Origin: Halichoerus grypus
Taxonomy: Eukaryota; Chordata; Mammalia; Carnivora; Phocidae
Assembly: GCF_964656455.1 (NCBI RefSeq)
Contig: NC_135715.1
Location: 170,344,437 to 170,408,436, forward strand
Direction: 5' to 3'
DNA: 64,000 nt
Positions within the stretch are counted from its first letter, which is position 1; every line of letters begins with the position of its first letter. The position numbers and the translations under genes were made by a program. Below the pieces are notes generated by a model. It was given only the letters and a program-made list of their open reading frames with translations. It did not search any database and was not told where the DNA came from. Positions 36,410-46,526 of this stretch are shown piece after piece.

Positions 36410-36890
36410 GAAATATAATTCTGTTTTAGAAACACTGAGTTGGAGGTATAGGAGGGACCCCATGTGAAGATTTATAACGAGAAATTGAAACTTCAGGTCT
36501 GGAACTCAGGATAGCAGTGATGGCTGGAGGTATAGATTTGTGTCATCTACACAGAAATGGTTGAGCCATAAAGGGGAAGTGTCCTCAGAAGAAGACAAAC
36601 AGGAGCAGAGGGTCCAGATTGATACCTGCATTAGGAGGACAGAGGAAGGAAGAGAGTTTAAAAAGGAAAGAAAAAGAACAGCCTGATAAATAGGAACGGA
36701 AGCAGGACAGACGCCAAGGGAGGAGGAAATTTGAATAGTTGTGGAATGAAGCAGAGAGGGCAAAGAGAATGAGGTTTGACAAAAATCTGTGATGATAGTG
36801 GTGAAAGCAAGAGCACAAGGAGCTAAATGATAATGGTTGCAAGGAATGGGAGAGTAAGTTACTAAAGAAGCTCAATAGTGAAAACCGAAA
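36410..36890 (-). mobile_element. L2 LINE ORF2-region fragment
   Basis: Reversed L2 coding wording can be seen: 'GGCTGGAGGTATAGATTTGT', 'GTCATCTACACAGAAATGGT', 'CCAGATTGATACCTGCATTA'. These correspond to the part after the RT YADD region in L2 ORF2 on the - strand. The open frames at 36506-36763 and 36585-36875 (- strand) lie in it and are broken remnants. Confidence 0.6.
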
Positions 36891-37439
36891 GAAACTTAGG
36901 AGATCAACATCTAAAATCCAAGTGCACTATACAGGTGGATGCCAAGTTAACCCCCTTAAGTGCAGCTTTGCATGCCATTTTCAAAGATCAAAAGCAAACA
37001 GTGGCTTTTCACCACTGACAGGATTCAGTCTGTATCTCCTTATCTCAGCATTCAAGACCCTCACTGTTGTGCCTTGCCTATTTCTCTTCTACACTCATAA
37101 ATCTACTCCAGTCAAACTGGGCACTGTTGCCACCTTAACCGCCATGTTTGTGGTCTCAGCACCATTGCAATTCAACCCTTCTCTTGACACTCTTCATTCT
37201 CTTTCTTAGGTCTAATATTTAATAACTCCCCCTTCCTCTATATAGTGTTTTTCTAGGAAGCCATCCCTTCTTGCATTGACTCTGGGAAGGCCACTTCTGG
37301 TATCATTATGAGGGAAGAAATGCTGATAGTATTAATATCTGTCTGCTCTGCTGGTTAAATAATGTACCTATCCTGAATTCATTCTTTTATCCAATATTGG
37401 TTTCTATACCCAGACTTCAGAACTTTGCTGAATAAATTT

Positions 37440-38135
37440 GCATAATTGGTTCATTTTAACATCTCCTACCAAGGCAATGTTCTTAATGTGCTGAGCAGGA
37501 CTTTGTACCTCTCCCTTAAGTCAATCCCATCCTCCCCAACTTCTTTAAATTATCCACTTGTTCTATATCACTCTCCCCGCCCCCCGCCTCAGCTTTTTTA
37601 CTTAATCAGCATGAATGAGTTCCTTTGGTGGGAATTCCTTCAACTTTCCCTCCTGCCCCCAACATCTATATTCACACCAATCTTTAAGACCTTTATTTTC
37701 TCCTAATAACTTCTCCTATGCTCTAGGTCTCGTCTTCACCAGTTATCCTTTCCTGACCAACTCTCAATCCCCCTCACACCTTTACCCTCCCCACTTCCTT
37801 TCAAATAAGTTTCTTGAAAGAATAATCTGTTTTCTCTCCCTGTCTCTCTTTTCAGTTTCTCTCCTGCATTCAGTTCTCAATCCGCTATAATCTGGTTTCT
37901 GTGCCTCAGTTCTCTGAGACCCCTCACCAGTGTCAGTAGCACCTTATCGTAATCAAATTTGGTGGTCATGTTAATGTCTGTGTGACATGTAACAGTTGAC
38001 CACATCTTGGCTCCTGTTCAAGAGGCCCCTATAATCCTGCAACGTGACTTTTTCTTGCACTTTCTATCTCTAGCATTGTTCTTTCACTTCTGCTCTCTCA
38101 GCCTCCTTTTTAGGCTGTCCCATCTGTGCCAATCC
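37440..38135 (+). mobile_element. L2 LINE ORF2 (RT-region) fragment
   Basis: Pyrimidine-rich wording matches L2 RT coding on the + strand: 'GTCTCTCTTTTCAGTTTCTC', 'TCTGGTTTCTGTGCCTCAGT', 'CAGTTGACCACATCTTGG' (the ...VDH... phrase of the RT). It is diverged and without a usable reading frame. The hAT MITE at 38143 follows. Confidence 0.55.
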
Positions 38136-38142
38136 CTAAACT

Positions 38143-38314
38143 CGGTGGTTTTCAATCCTGGATTACCAGTAGAATCACCTGGGCATTGTTTTAAAAATAC
38201 TAATGCATGAGACCCACCTCCATTGATTCCAGTTCAATGGGACTGGAATGGAGCCCAGGCAACAATCTTTTTCAAGCTCCCCAGATGATTCTAACCTGTA
38301 GTTAAAAACCACTG
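38143..38314. mobile_element. hAT-type MITE (MER5/MER3-like) with TIRs and 8-bp TSD
   Basis: The ends CGGTGGTTTTCAA and TTAAAAACCACTG are terminal inverted repeats, and the interior holds 'GTAGAATCACCTGGGCATTG' and 'CTCCCCAGATGATTCTAA'. Eight-base flanks CCTAAACT (38135-38142) and CCTTAACT (38315-38322) match at seven positions, as expected for an old hAT insertion. Non-autonomous, no coding capacity. Confidence 0.75.
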
Positions 38315-38322
38315 CCTTAACT

Positions 38323-38440
38323 CAGGTTCCCAAATTTGTCTCTTCTGAGGAATCACCTGGCAATTGTTAAACACAAATATACCCAGATCCTGTCTCCTTG
38401 ACATTCTAGCCAAATAGGCCAAAGCTCAGAAACAAAAAAG
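38323..38440. mobile_element. Second hAT-type MITE fragment
   Basis: Wording 'GGTTCCCAAATTTGTCTCTT', 'GAGGAATCACCTGGCAATTG' and 'CAGATCCTGTCTCC' resembles a MER5-type element. One end is missing. It lies directly beside the first MITE. Confidence 0.5.
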
Positions 38441-38579
38441 ACTCTCCCTTCCACTCACCCTTCCACTCACATAACTATAGGGCAACACTTACAGTCTTTT
38501 AGAGCATCTATTTTATTCTGGATAACTCCCATTTATTTTCTAGTACAGAGCAACCCTCAAGCTAAGGGTTTCTCTCATG

Positions 38580-38760
38580 TTCTTTTAGCTCATTTTCCAC
38601 ACATCAATTACTTGTTTGTGTCTTCTTGACTATGAGTTTCTGCAAGGCAGAGACTGTCTTACTCATTTTTGTATGAAATTTTTATGAACCAGCAAATTGT
38701 CCTAGACATATAATTCATTCATAAACAAACAAACAAATAAATTTTGGGTGAAATAATGAA
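38580..38760 (+). mobile_element. L2 LINE 3'-end fragment
   Basis: 'TGACTATGAGTTTCTGCAAG', 'GCAGAGACTGTCTTACTCAT', then 'TGTCCTAGACATATAATTCA' and a short AAACAAACAAA stretch follow the L2 3'-end order. May belong to the same copy as 37440-38135. Confidence 0.6.
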
Positions 38761-39049
38761 TGCGTAAATAAACTATTTTCATGTATATATGCTGATCCTA
38801 ACACAAAATATAGATGATGTTCTAGCCTTTTTTTATTCTTGGCACTTATAGAAATTAGGCTAATGTTTATAATGATGAATGAAAATTGTCTGCAATCTGT
38901 ATTTTTAACCTATAAAATCCTATATTACTATGTGATTTGTTTCTTTTGTTTTGTTTTTTTTCTTTCCCAGTTTCTTCCTTTTTGGCACTGGTTCCAACTT
39001 GGTCAAATGACTTATAAATGTTATGATATATTTGGGGATTCCCCTTTGT

Positions 39050-39165
39050 TAGAGGTGTAGAGCACATGGACTTTGGAGTCAAATAGATTTGGACTTCTGT
39101 CTCATTTCTCCTCATCTGTATAGTGGGGATAAAACATACTTGTGATTATTAAAGATAAGAGAAGC
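39050..39165 (+). mobile_element. MIR SINE fragment
   Basis: 'GTAGAGCACATGGACTTTGG', 'AGTCAAATAGATTTGGACTT' and 'CATCTGTATAGTGGGGATAA' follow MIR order on the + strand, from the tRNA-derived head into the core. Confidence 0.7.
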
Positions 39166-39731
39166 TCTGGCCAGAAATTTTAATTTTTTTTTCTTTCAGA
39201 GTGTTTGTTCTTATGAGAAAAGGTGTACAACTTATATAATTCCAGGGTGTAGTCTTTCTTTAGCTAACTTTCTCATTGGCCCTACCCCATCTTACATGTG
39301 ACTATATGTTCACTAATCCTTATATTTTTTCCTCACAATCTCAGAAAATGTTGGATCTCTCTTCCAATTCAGGCCTGACTAATCCGTGTCTTTAGTCACA
39401 TTGGCCCCTTCTAGAATGTGCTACATCCTTTGTCTGGAAAACTCTGATTTGTCCCTTAGAATCCTTTTGATACAGGATTAGTAATTTCTTTCTTTGTACT
39501 ACCTTATCTAGATACAGGCTTTTTTATCTTTGCACTTGTCATAATGGACTGTAATTTTGGTTTACAAGTTTTGCCCAGTAGGTTTTGAGCTCATCTAGGA
39601 CAAAGATCAAGTTTTATTAATGCCCCAGGACTGGGTACATGCTAAAGTATGGATACTTGATATTTGTGAAGTTGAGTTTGTGGAAACAGACTTTCATTCA
39701 GTCCACCTTTACTCTCGAATCTTCCAAATTT
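39166..39731. other. Non-coding DNA with a possible L2 trace
   Basis: 'TTGAGCTCATCTAGGACAAA' near 39585 hints at an L2 3' end on the + strand. Otherwise nothing recognised before the L1. Confidence 0.35.
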
Positions 39732-40030
39732 TCATACCATCACCTTTTTTTAAAATTTTAATATGTTATGTCAGTCACCATACAAGACATCACCAGTTTT
39801 CGATGCAGTGATCCATGATTCATTGTTTTCGTACAACACCCAGTGCTCCATGCAGTATGTGCCCTCCTTAATACCCATCACTGGGCTAACCCATCCGCCC
39901 ACCCCTCTCCCCTCTAAAACCCCAAGTTTGTTTCTCAGAGTCCATAGTCTCTCATGGTTCATCTCTCCCTCCGATTCCCCCCCCCCTTCATTTTTTCCCT
40001 TCCTTCTCCTAATATCCTCCATGCTATTCC

Positions 40031-41578
40031 TTATGTTCCACAAATAAGTGAAACCATATGATAATTGACTTTCTTTGCTTGACTTATTTCACTTAGCATA
40101 ATCTCCTCCAGTCCCATCCATGTTGATGCAAAAGTTGGGTATTCATCCTTTCTGATGGCTGAGTAATATTCCATTGTATATATGGACCACATCTTCTTTA
40201 TCCATTCATCTGTTGAAGGGCATCTCAGCTCTTTCCACATTTTGGCTATTGCAGATATTGCTGCTATGAACACTGGGGTGCATATGGCCCTTCTTTTCAC
40301 TACATCTGTTTCTTTGGGGTAAATACCCAGTAGTGCAATTGCTGGGTCATAGGGTAGCTCTATTTTTAATTTTTTGAGGAATCTCCACACTGTTTTTCAA
40401 AGTGGCTGGACCAACTTTCATTCCCACCACGGTGTAAGAGGGTTCCCCTTTCTCCATAACCACTCCAACATTTGTTGTTTCTTGCCTTGTCAATTTTTGC
40501 CATTCTAACTGGTGTAAGGTGGTATCTCAATGTGGTTTTGATTTGAATTTCCCTGATAGCTAATGATGATGAACATTTTTTCATGTGTCTGTTAGCCATT
40601 TGTATGTCTTCTTTGGAGAAGTGTCTGTTCATGTCTTCTGCCCATTCTTTGACTTGATTATTTGTTTTTTGGGTGTTGAGTTTGAGAAGTTCTTTATAGA
40701 TCTTGGATACCAGCCCTTTATCTGTAGTGTCATTTGCAAATATCTTCTCCCATTCTGTGGTTGCCTCTTTGTTTTGTTGACTGTTTTCTTTGCTGTGCAG
40801 AAGCTTTTTATCTTGATGAAGTCCCAAAAGTTCATTTTCCCTTTTGTTTCCCTTGCCTTTGTAGATGTATCTTGAAAGAATTGCCATGGCCGATGTCGAA
40901 GAGGTTAATGCCTATGTTCTCCTCTAGGATTTTGATGGATTCCTGTCTCACATTGAGGTCTATCATCCATTTTGAGTTTATCTTTGTGTATGGTGTTAGA
41001 GAATGGTCGAGTTTCATTCTTCTGCACGTGGCTATCCAATTTTCCCAGCACCATTTATTGAAGAGACTGTCTTTTTTCCATTGCATATTTTTTCCTGCTT
41101 TGTCGAAGATTATTTGACCATAGAGTTGAGGGTCCCTATCTGGGCTCTCTATTCTGTTCCATTGGTCTATATGTCTGTTTTTGTGCCAGTACCATGCTGT
41201 CTTGGTGATCACGGCTTTGTAATATAGCTTGAAATGAGGCAACGTGATGCCCCCAGCTTTGTTTTTCTTTTTCAACATTTCTTTGGCGATTTGGGGTCTT
41301 TTCTGATTCCATACAAATTTTAGGATTGTTTGTTCCAGTACTTTGAAAAATGTCATTGGAATTTTGATCAGGATGGCATTGAAGATATAGATTGCTCTGG
41401 GGAGCATAGACATTTGAACAATGTTTATTCTTCCGATCCATGAGCATGGAATGTTTTTCCATCTTTTTGTGTTTTCTTCAATTTCTTTCATGAGTGTTCT
41501 GTAGTTCCTAGAGTATAGATCCTTTACCTCTTTGGTTAGGTTTATTCCGAGGTATCTTATGGTTTTTGGTAGAAACTG
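40031..41578 (-). pseudogene. L1 ORF2 C-terminal part (non-inverted piece)
   Basis: Reads [20 protein letters not shown] near 41565-41510, then '[20 protein letters not shown]', '[18 protein letters not shown]', and ends near 40031 with 'HMVSLICGT' and a stop. This is the region after the RT domain, including the Cys-rich C-terminus, of an L1 endonuclease/reverse transcriptase. Two compensating frame changes separate the three open pieces (41596-40832, 40887-40366, 40390-40031). Not functional. Confidence 0.85.
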
Positions 41579-41579
41579 A

Positions 41580-42530
41580 CAACCTGAACAGACCAATAAC
41601 CAGTAACGAGATTGAAGCAGTGATCAAAAACCTCCCCAAAAGACAAGAGTCCAGGGCCTGATGGATTCCCTGGGGAATTCTACCAAACATTCAAAGAAGA
41701 AATAATACCTCTCCTGAAGCTGTTTCAAAAAACAGAAACAGAAGGAAAGCTTCCAGACTCATTCTATGAGGCCAGCATTACCTTAATCCCCAAACCAGGC
41801 AAAGAGCCCATCAAAAAGGAGAATTTCAGACCAATATCCCTGATTAATATGGATTCCAAAATCCTCAACAAAATCCTAGCTAATAGGATGCAACAATACA
41901 TTAAAAGGATTATCCACCATGACCAAGTGGGATCTATCCCTGGGATGCAAGGGTGGTTCAACATACGCAAATCAATCAGTGTGATAGAACACATTAATAA
42001 GAGGAGAGAGAAGAACCATATGGTCCTCTCAATTGATGCAGAAAAAGCATTTGACAAAATACAGCATCCTTTCCTGATTAAAACTCTTCAGAGTATAGGG
42101 ATAGAAGGAACATTCCTCAAGTTCATAAAATCCATCTATGAAAAACCCACAGCGAATATCATCATCAATGGGGAAAAGCTGAGAGCCTTTCCCTTAAGAT
42201 CAGGAACACATCAAGGATGCCCACTCTCGCCACTATTGTTCAACATAGTACCAGAAGTCCTAACAACAGCAATCAGACAACAAAAAGAAATAAAAGGTAT
42301 TCAAATTGGCAAAGAAGAAGCCAAACTCTCTCTCTTCACAGATGACATAATACTTTATGTGGAAAACCCAAAAGACTCCACCCCCAAACTACTAGAACTC
42401 ATGCAGCAATTCAGTAATGTGGCAGGATACAAAATCAATGCACAGAAATCAGTTGCTTTCTTATACATTAACAATGCAACTGTAGAAAGAGAAATTAGAG
42501 AAATGATTCCATTTACAATAGCACCAAAAA
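41580..42530 (+). pseudogene. L1 ORF2 reverse-transcriptase part (inverted piece)
   Basis: Starts [19 protein letters not shown], changes frame once near 41640, then runs open from before 41849 to the end with NILANRMQ-type wording, '[20 protein letters not shown]', '[18 protein letters not shown]' and '[18 protein letters not shown]'. The catalytic block reads FTDD at 42335-42346 where L1s usually have FADD; both Asp residues remain. The frame then runs out of the element at 42530 into flanking DNA, so the open frame to 42712 is not a gene. Confidence 0.88.
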
Positions 42531-42559
42531 TCATACCCTCACCATTAACTTCAACATTA

Positions 42560-42710
42560 ACTTTGGAGTCAGAGAACTCTAAGTTCAAATCTTTCTTGAT
42601 CCTTGTTTTTGTTTTGTTTTGTTTAACTGTGAAATGGAGATTATTAGACTTACTTACAGTGTTGTTCATAAAATTTAGAGCTACTTACAGTGTTGTTTAT
42701 AAAATTAAAT
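42560..42710 (+). mobile_element. MIR SINE with an internal 31-bp-spaced duplication
   Basis: 'AACTTTGGAGTCAGAGAACT', 'CTAAGTTCAAATCTTTCTTG' and 'TTAACTGTGAAATGGAGATT' follow MIR order. The unit TACTTACAGTGTTGTTCATA...AAATT at 42651-42675 recurs with one change at 42682-42706. The L1 inserted just upstream. Confidence 0.65.
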
Positions 42711-43832
42711 AGTAGTACTCAGTAATTGCTGATAATGCAGTGGTCATCATAATTCTGGTATAGTCTTGTTTTGTTTATTTTTGGTTTTGTTTTTTAGGGT
42801 TGTTTGTTTGCCACTCACTACAAGATTCTACTAGTAAATAGTAGTACTGAAAATGCAGCTCTCTAAGTCATCAGGCATGTTGAGTAAATATAAATTTTTC
42901 TTGTTTGGCATTTCTATCACAAGCTCTTAAATCCCTCTTTTCACCTTTTTTGACTACTTCCCAAAATATTGAGGGGGCTGAATAATCGTTTCTGCAGATA
43001 ACAAAATCTTGTTTCTGGACCACAAGTCATTTCTCATTATACTTGAACTCTCATCCTCATGGATTTTGACGTACTCTAATCTAGAGCAATCTTCTACTCC
43101 TCTCTTTTCTCTCAAGTCCTTCCAGTGTGCCCTCTGGAATTCCTGATAACTCATCAACTTAATCTTCAGGATTCTCAAATTCTTTAAATGTTTCCTTCAC
43201 TTTGCTGCTCTAACTAAAATGTGATTGCCCTTGCAGATACTATAGTCCCTGTAGCCTCCAAAAAGCCAATTTTTTTTTCCTCCTACATTCCATGAATCTA
43301 GAGGGTGGGGTAGATGTTCTCCTTTGTTTCTTGCCGGTACTTTCAAGCCAGCACTACCTCTTTCCTTCAAAACAAATCAAAACAAAACAAAAACTCCAGC
43401 TTCTTTGAAGTTCACGCCATATGACAACCTCCTGTCATAGCCCCCTTCCTGTTCCAGTCTTGTGCAGACACCAAGGTCATTCCTCCTCATTCAGTGAAAA
43501 TTTAGTAAATAGCTCACTGAGTGTCCACCACTACTCTTCAATCATCCTTGGTGATTTTAATATCCATCTAACTCATACTGTGGAGAATCCTCTCAATATC
43601 TTGGCTCTCTGTACCTTGATCTCCTCATGCCCAGTGATCTTGTTCTCACCTCCCTCAGCCACCCACACCCAGGTCATATCCCAGGTCCTCTTGTGGCCAT
43701 CAACCACAGATCTCAAAAACTTCCATTTGAAATACCCCACTTTGTGATCACATTTTCAGTTAATTCCTTTCATATACCATACAGAGATTCTTCAGTTCCA
43801 TGAGGGGGGGGGGGTTGATCTTATCAACTTTT

Positions 43833-45061
43833 TTAAAAATTTAAATTCAATTAGCCAAGATATAGTACATCATTAGCTTTTGATGTAGTGTTCAATGATT
43901 CATTAGTTGCGTATAACATCCAGTGCTCATCACATCACATGCCCTCCTTAATGCCCATTACCCAGTTACCCCATCCCCCACCCATCTCCCTTTCCACAAC
44001 CCTCAGTTTGTTTCCTGGAGTCAAGACTCTCTCATGGTTTGTCTCCCTCTCTGATTTCTTCCCATTCAGTGTTACTTCCCTTCCCCTACCATCCTCTGCA
44101 CTATTTCTTATATTCCACATGTGAGTGAAATCATACGATAATTGTCTTTCTCTGATTGACTTATTTCACTTAGCATAATACCTTCCAGTTCCACCCATGT
44201 TGATGTAAATGGTAGGTATTCATCCTTTCTGATGGCTGAGTAATATTCCATTGTATATATGAACCACATCTTCTTTATCCATTCATCTGTTGAAGGACAT
44301 CTCGGCTCCTTCCACAGTTTGGCTGTTGTGGACATTGCTGCCATGAACATTGGGGTGCAGGTGGATCACTACATCTGTATCTTTGGGGTAAATACCCAGT
44401 AGTGCAATTCCTGGGTCATAGGATAGCTCTATTTTCAACTTTCTGAGGAACCTCCATACTGTTTTCCAGAGTGACTGCACCAGCTTGCCTTCCCACCAAC
44501 AGTGTAGGAGGGTTCCCTTTCTCCACATCCTCACCGTCTGTCATTTCCTGACTTATTAATTTTAGCCATTCTGACTGGTGTGAGGTGGTATCTCACTGTG
44601 GTTTTGATTTGTATTTCCCTGATGCCAAGTGATGTTGAGCACTTTTCCATGTGTCTGTTGACCATTTGGATGTCTTCTTTAGAGAAGTGTCTGTTCATGT
44701 CTTCTGCCCATTTCTTGACTGGATTATTTGTTCTTTGGGTGTTGAGTTTGAGAAGTTCTTTTTTTTTTTTCCTAAGGATTTTATTTATTTATTTGACAGA
44801 GAGAGATACAGAGAGAGAGGGAACACAAGCAGGGGGAGTGAAAGAGGGAGAAGCAGGCTTCCCGCCGAGCAGGGAGCCCAATGTGGGGCTTGATCCCAGG
44901 ACCCTGGGATCATGACCTGAGCCGAAGGCAGATACTTAACGACTGAGCCACCCAGGCACCCCGAGAAGTTCTTTATAGATCTTGGACACCAGCCCTTTAT
45001 CTGTTATGTCACTTGCAAATATCTTCTCCCATTCGGTAGGTTGCCTTTTAGTTTTGTTGAT
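43833..45061 (-). mobile_element. 5'-truncated L1 nested in L2
   Basis: A TSD of 16 bp with one mismatch, GATCTTATCAACTTTT (43817-43832) and GATCCTATCAACTTTT (45062-45077), bounds it. The low-coordinate side is the A-tail and 3' UTR ('TTCAATTAGCCAAGATATAG'), followed by ORF2 C-terminal code at 44108-44534 (- strand) with [20 protein letters not shown]. It is split by the SINE at 44762. The 3' UTR is of the same subfamily as the tiny L1 at 13487. Confidence 0.9.
44762..44962 (-). mobile_element. SINEC nested in L1 nested in L2
   Basis: A perfect 12-bp TSD GAGAAGTTCTTT at 44750-44761 and 44963-44974 lies in L1 ORF2 sequence. The reversed head CTGAGCCACCCAGGCACCCC and the tail 'GATTTTATTTATTTATTTGA' are clear. 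The + strand frames at 44580-44915 run through it and are meaningless. Confidence 0.95.
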
Positions 45062-45639
45062 GATCCTATCAACTTTTGCCTATCTTTCATCTTCTTCACA
45101 TCCTCTCTTCCCTTCTTACCCAGAATAAAAGATATGGCCCATTGATTATAATCACTCCTCACATAATCCCTTGACAACATTGTTTCCTCTCTTCCTTTAC
45201 TGTATAGTTGTCTGACAAAACTCTACCCTGGCTAAATCCAACTTTTGCCTCTTCTATGTTTCACTCTGAGAAGCTGGACATGATTTGACAAAACATAACC
45301 TGTCTCACTTAAAATGTATGACTACCACCCACAGTGCACCCATGCTGCTCCTAGCAATCCTTTATAATAGGATTACCTGTCCCAATTCGGTTTACCTTCC
45401 CACTTAACAAAATGATTATTTCATCATTTATCCTTTCTCCTTGGTATCTCTAACACCCTCTCTGCTCTTCTTTACTTCAGATGATGCCCTTACTACATAT
45501 TTCCCTGCTAAAGTAGCAGCAATCAGAAAAGAATATCTGCATGTTTCCACCACCCAATGTATACTTCACTTTTTCTACCAGGTACTTTGCCTTCCTTTCT
45601 GTTGAAATGAATGTACTCCTATCTAATGTCAACCCATCA

Positions 45640-45969
45640 TCTCATACCTGTTAGAATGGCTGTTATCAAAAAGACAAGTGATTAACAGTGTTGGAGAGCA
45701 TGTGGAGAAAAGGGAACACTTGTGTACTGTTGATGAGAATGTAAATTAGGACAGCCATTATGGAAAACAGTATGTAAATTACTCAAAATGTTAAAAATAG
45801 AACTACCATATGATCCAGCAATTCCACTCTGGGTGTGTATCCAAAAGAAATAAAAGTAGTTAATTCAAAGAGCTGTATGTACCCTTTGTTCATTGCAACA
45901 TTATTCCCAATAGCCAAGATATGGAAACCATTTAAGTGTCTGTCTACAGATGAATGGATAAAAAAAATG

Positions 45970-46007
<38 letters not shown>

Positions 46008-46526
46008 CATCAGCCATTAAAAAAGGAAAGAAATCTTGACATTTGTGATAGCCTGGATGAACCTGGAGGATATTATGCTAAGTGAAATAAGCCAGACACA
46101 AAAGACAAATACTGCAGGATCTCACTTACACATAGAATCTAAAATAGTTGAACTCATACAAACAGAGTAGATGGTGGTTTCCAGGAGTTGGGGGAAATGG
46201 GAGATGTTGGTTAAGGGGTACAAAGTTTTGATGGTGAAAGATGAATAAGTTTTACAGACCTTATATACAGTATGGTGACTATAGTTAATAATACTATATT
46301 GTTAATACTATATTGTATGCTTGAAATTTGCCAAGAGAGTAGACCTTAAGTGTTCTTACTACACACAGAACAACAATAACTATGTGAGGTGATAGATATG
46401 TTAACCAGCTTGATTGTGGTGATCATTTCACAGTGTCTAAATATATCAAAACATCAAGTTGTACACCTGAAATATATACAATTTTTATTTGTCAATTATA
46501 CCCCAATAAAGCTGAAAAAAAAGATA
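45640..46526 (+). mobile_element. Older L1 3' fragment nested in L2
   Basis: 'CATCTCATACCTGTTAGAAT', 'TACTGTTGATGAGAATGTAA', 'GCCAAGATATGGAAACCATT', 'AAGTGAAATAAGCCAGACAC', 'TTGTACACCTGAAATATATA' and a short A-rich end are in L1 ORF2 C-terminal and 3' UTR order on the + strand. L2 wording (GTCAAC...) resumes on both sides. An (AC)n microsatellite lies inside. Confidence 0.85.
45972..46004. repeat. (AC)16 microsatellite
   Basis: An uninterrupted AC dinucleotide run of about 33 bases inside the L1 3' fragment. Likely length-polymorphic. Confidence 0.95.

Larger units (their letters stand above)
39745..42530 (-). mobile_element. 5'-inverted (twin-primed) carnivore L1
   Basis: A 13-bp target-site duplication TCATACCATCACC / TCATACCCTCACC (one mismatch; 39732-39744 and 42531-42543) brackets the whole unit. 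From the low-coordinate A-tail (as T7) up to about 41578 the element reads on the - strand: 3' UTR (to about 40030), then the C-terminal part of ORF2. From about 41580 to 42530 the sequence reads on the + strand as ORF2 RT domain. The two pieces abut in ORF2 order: the + piece ends at the 'CCAAAAATCATA' phrase and the - piece begins at its partner. This is the classic product of twin priming. The element is 5'-truncated. Confidence 0.92.

Noticed and set aside
40832..41596. A 254-codon - strand frame as a gene
   Set aside because: It is the L1 ORF2 region after the RT domain, 5'-truncated at the inversion point; its first codons come from the antisense of the inverted piece.
41849..42712. The longest open frame (287 codons, + strand) as a possible gene
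   Set aside because: It is the inverted RT piece of a twin-primed L1; it starts inside ORF2 and runs out of the element into a MIR.
43421..43747. A 108-codon + strand frame with LGDFNIH as a nuclease gene
   Set aside because: It is the endonuclease region of an L2 LINE, with no intact start or domain and stops on either side.
45783..46010. Frames with VCVCVC or HTHTHT repeats on both strands
   Set aside because: Translation of the (AC)n microsatellite in an L1 piece.
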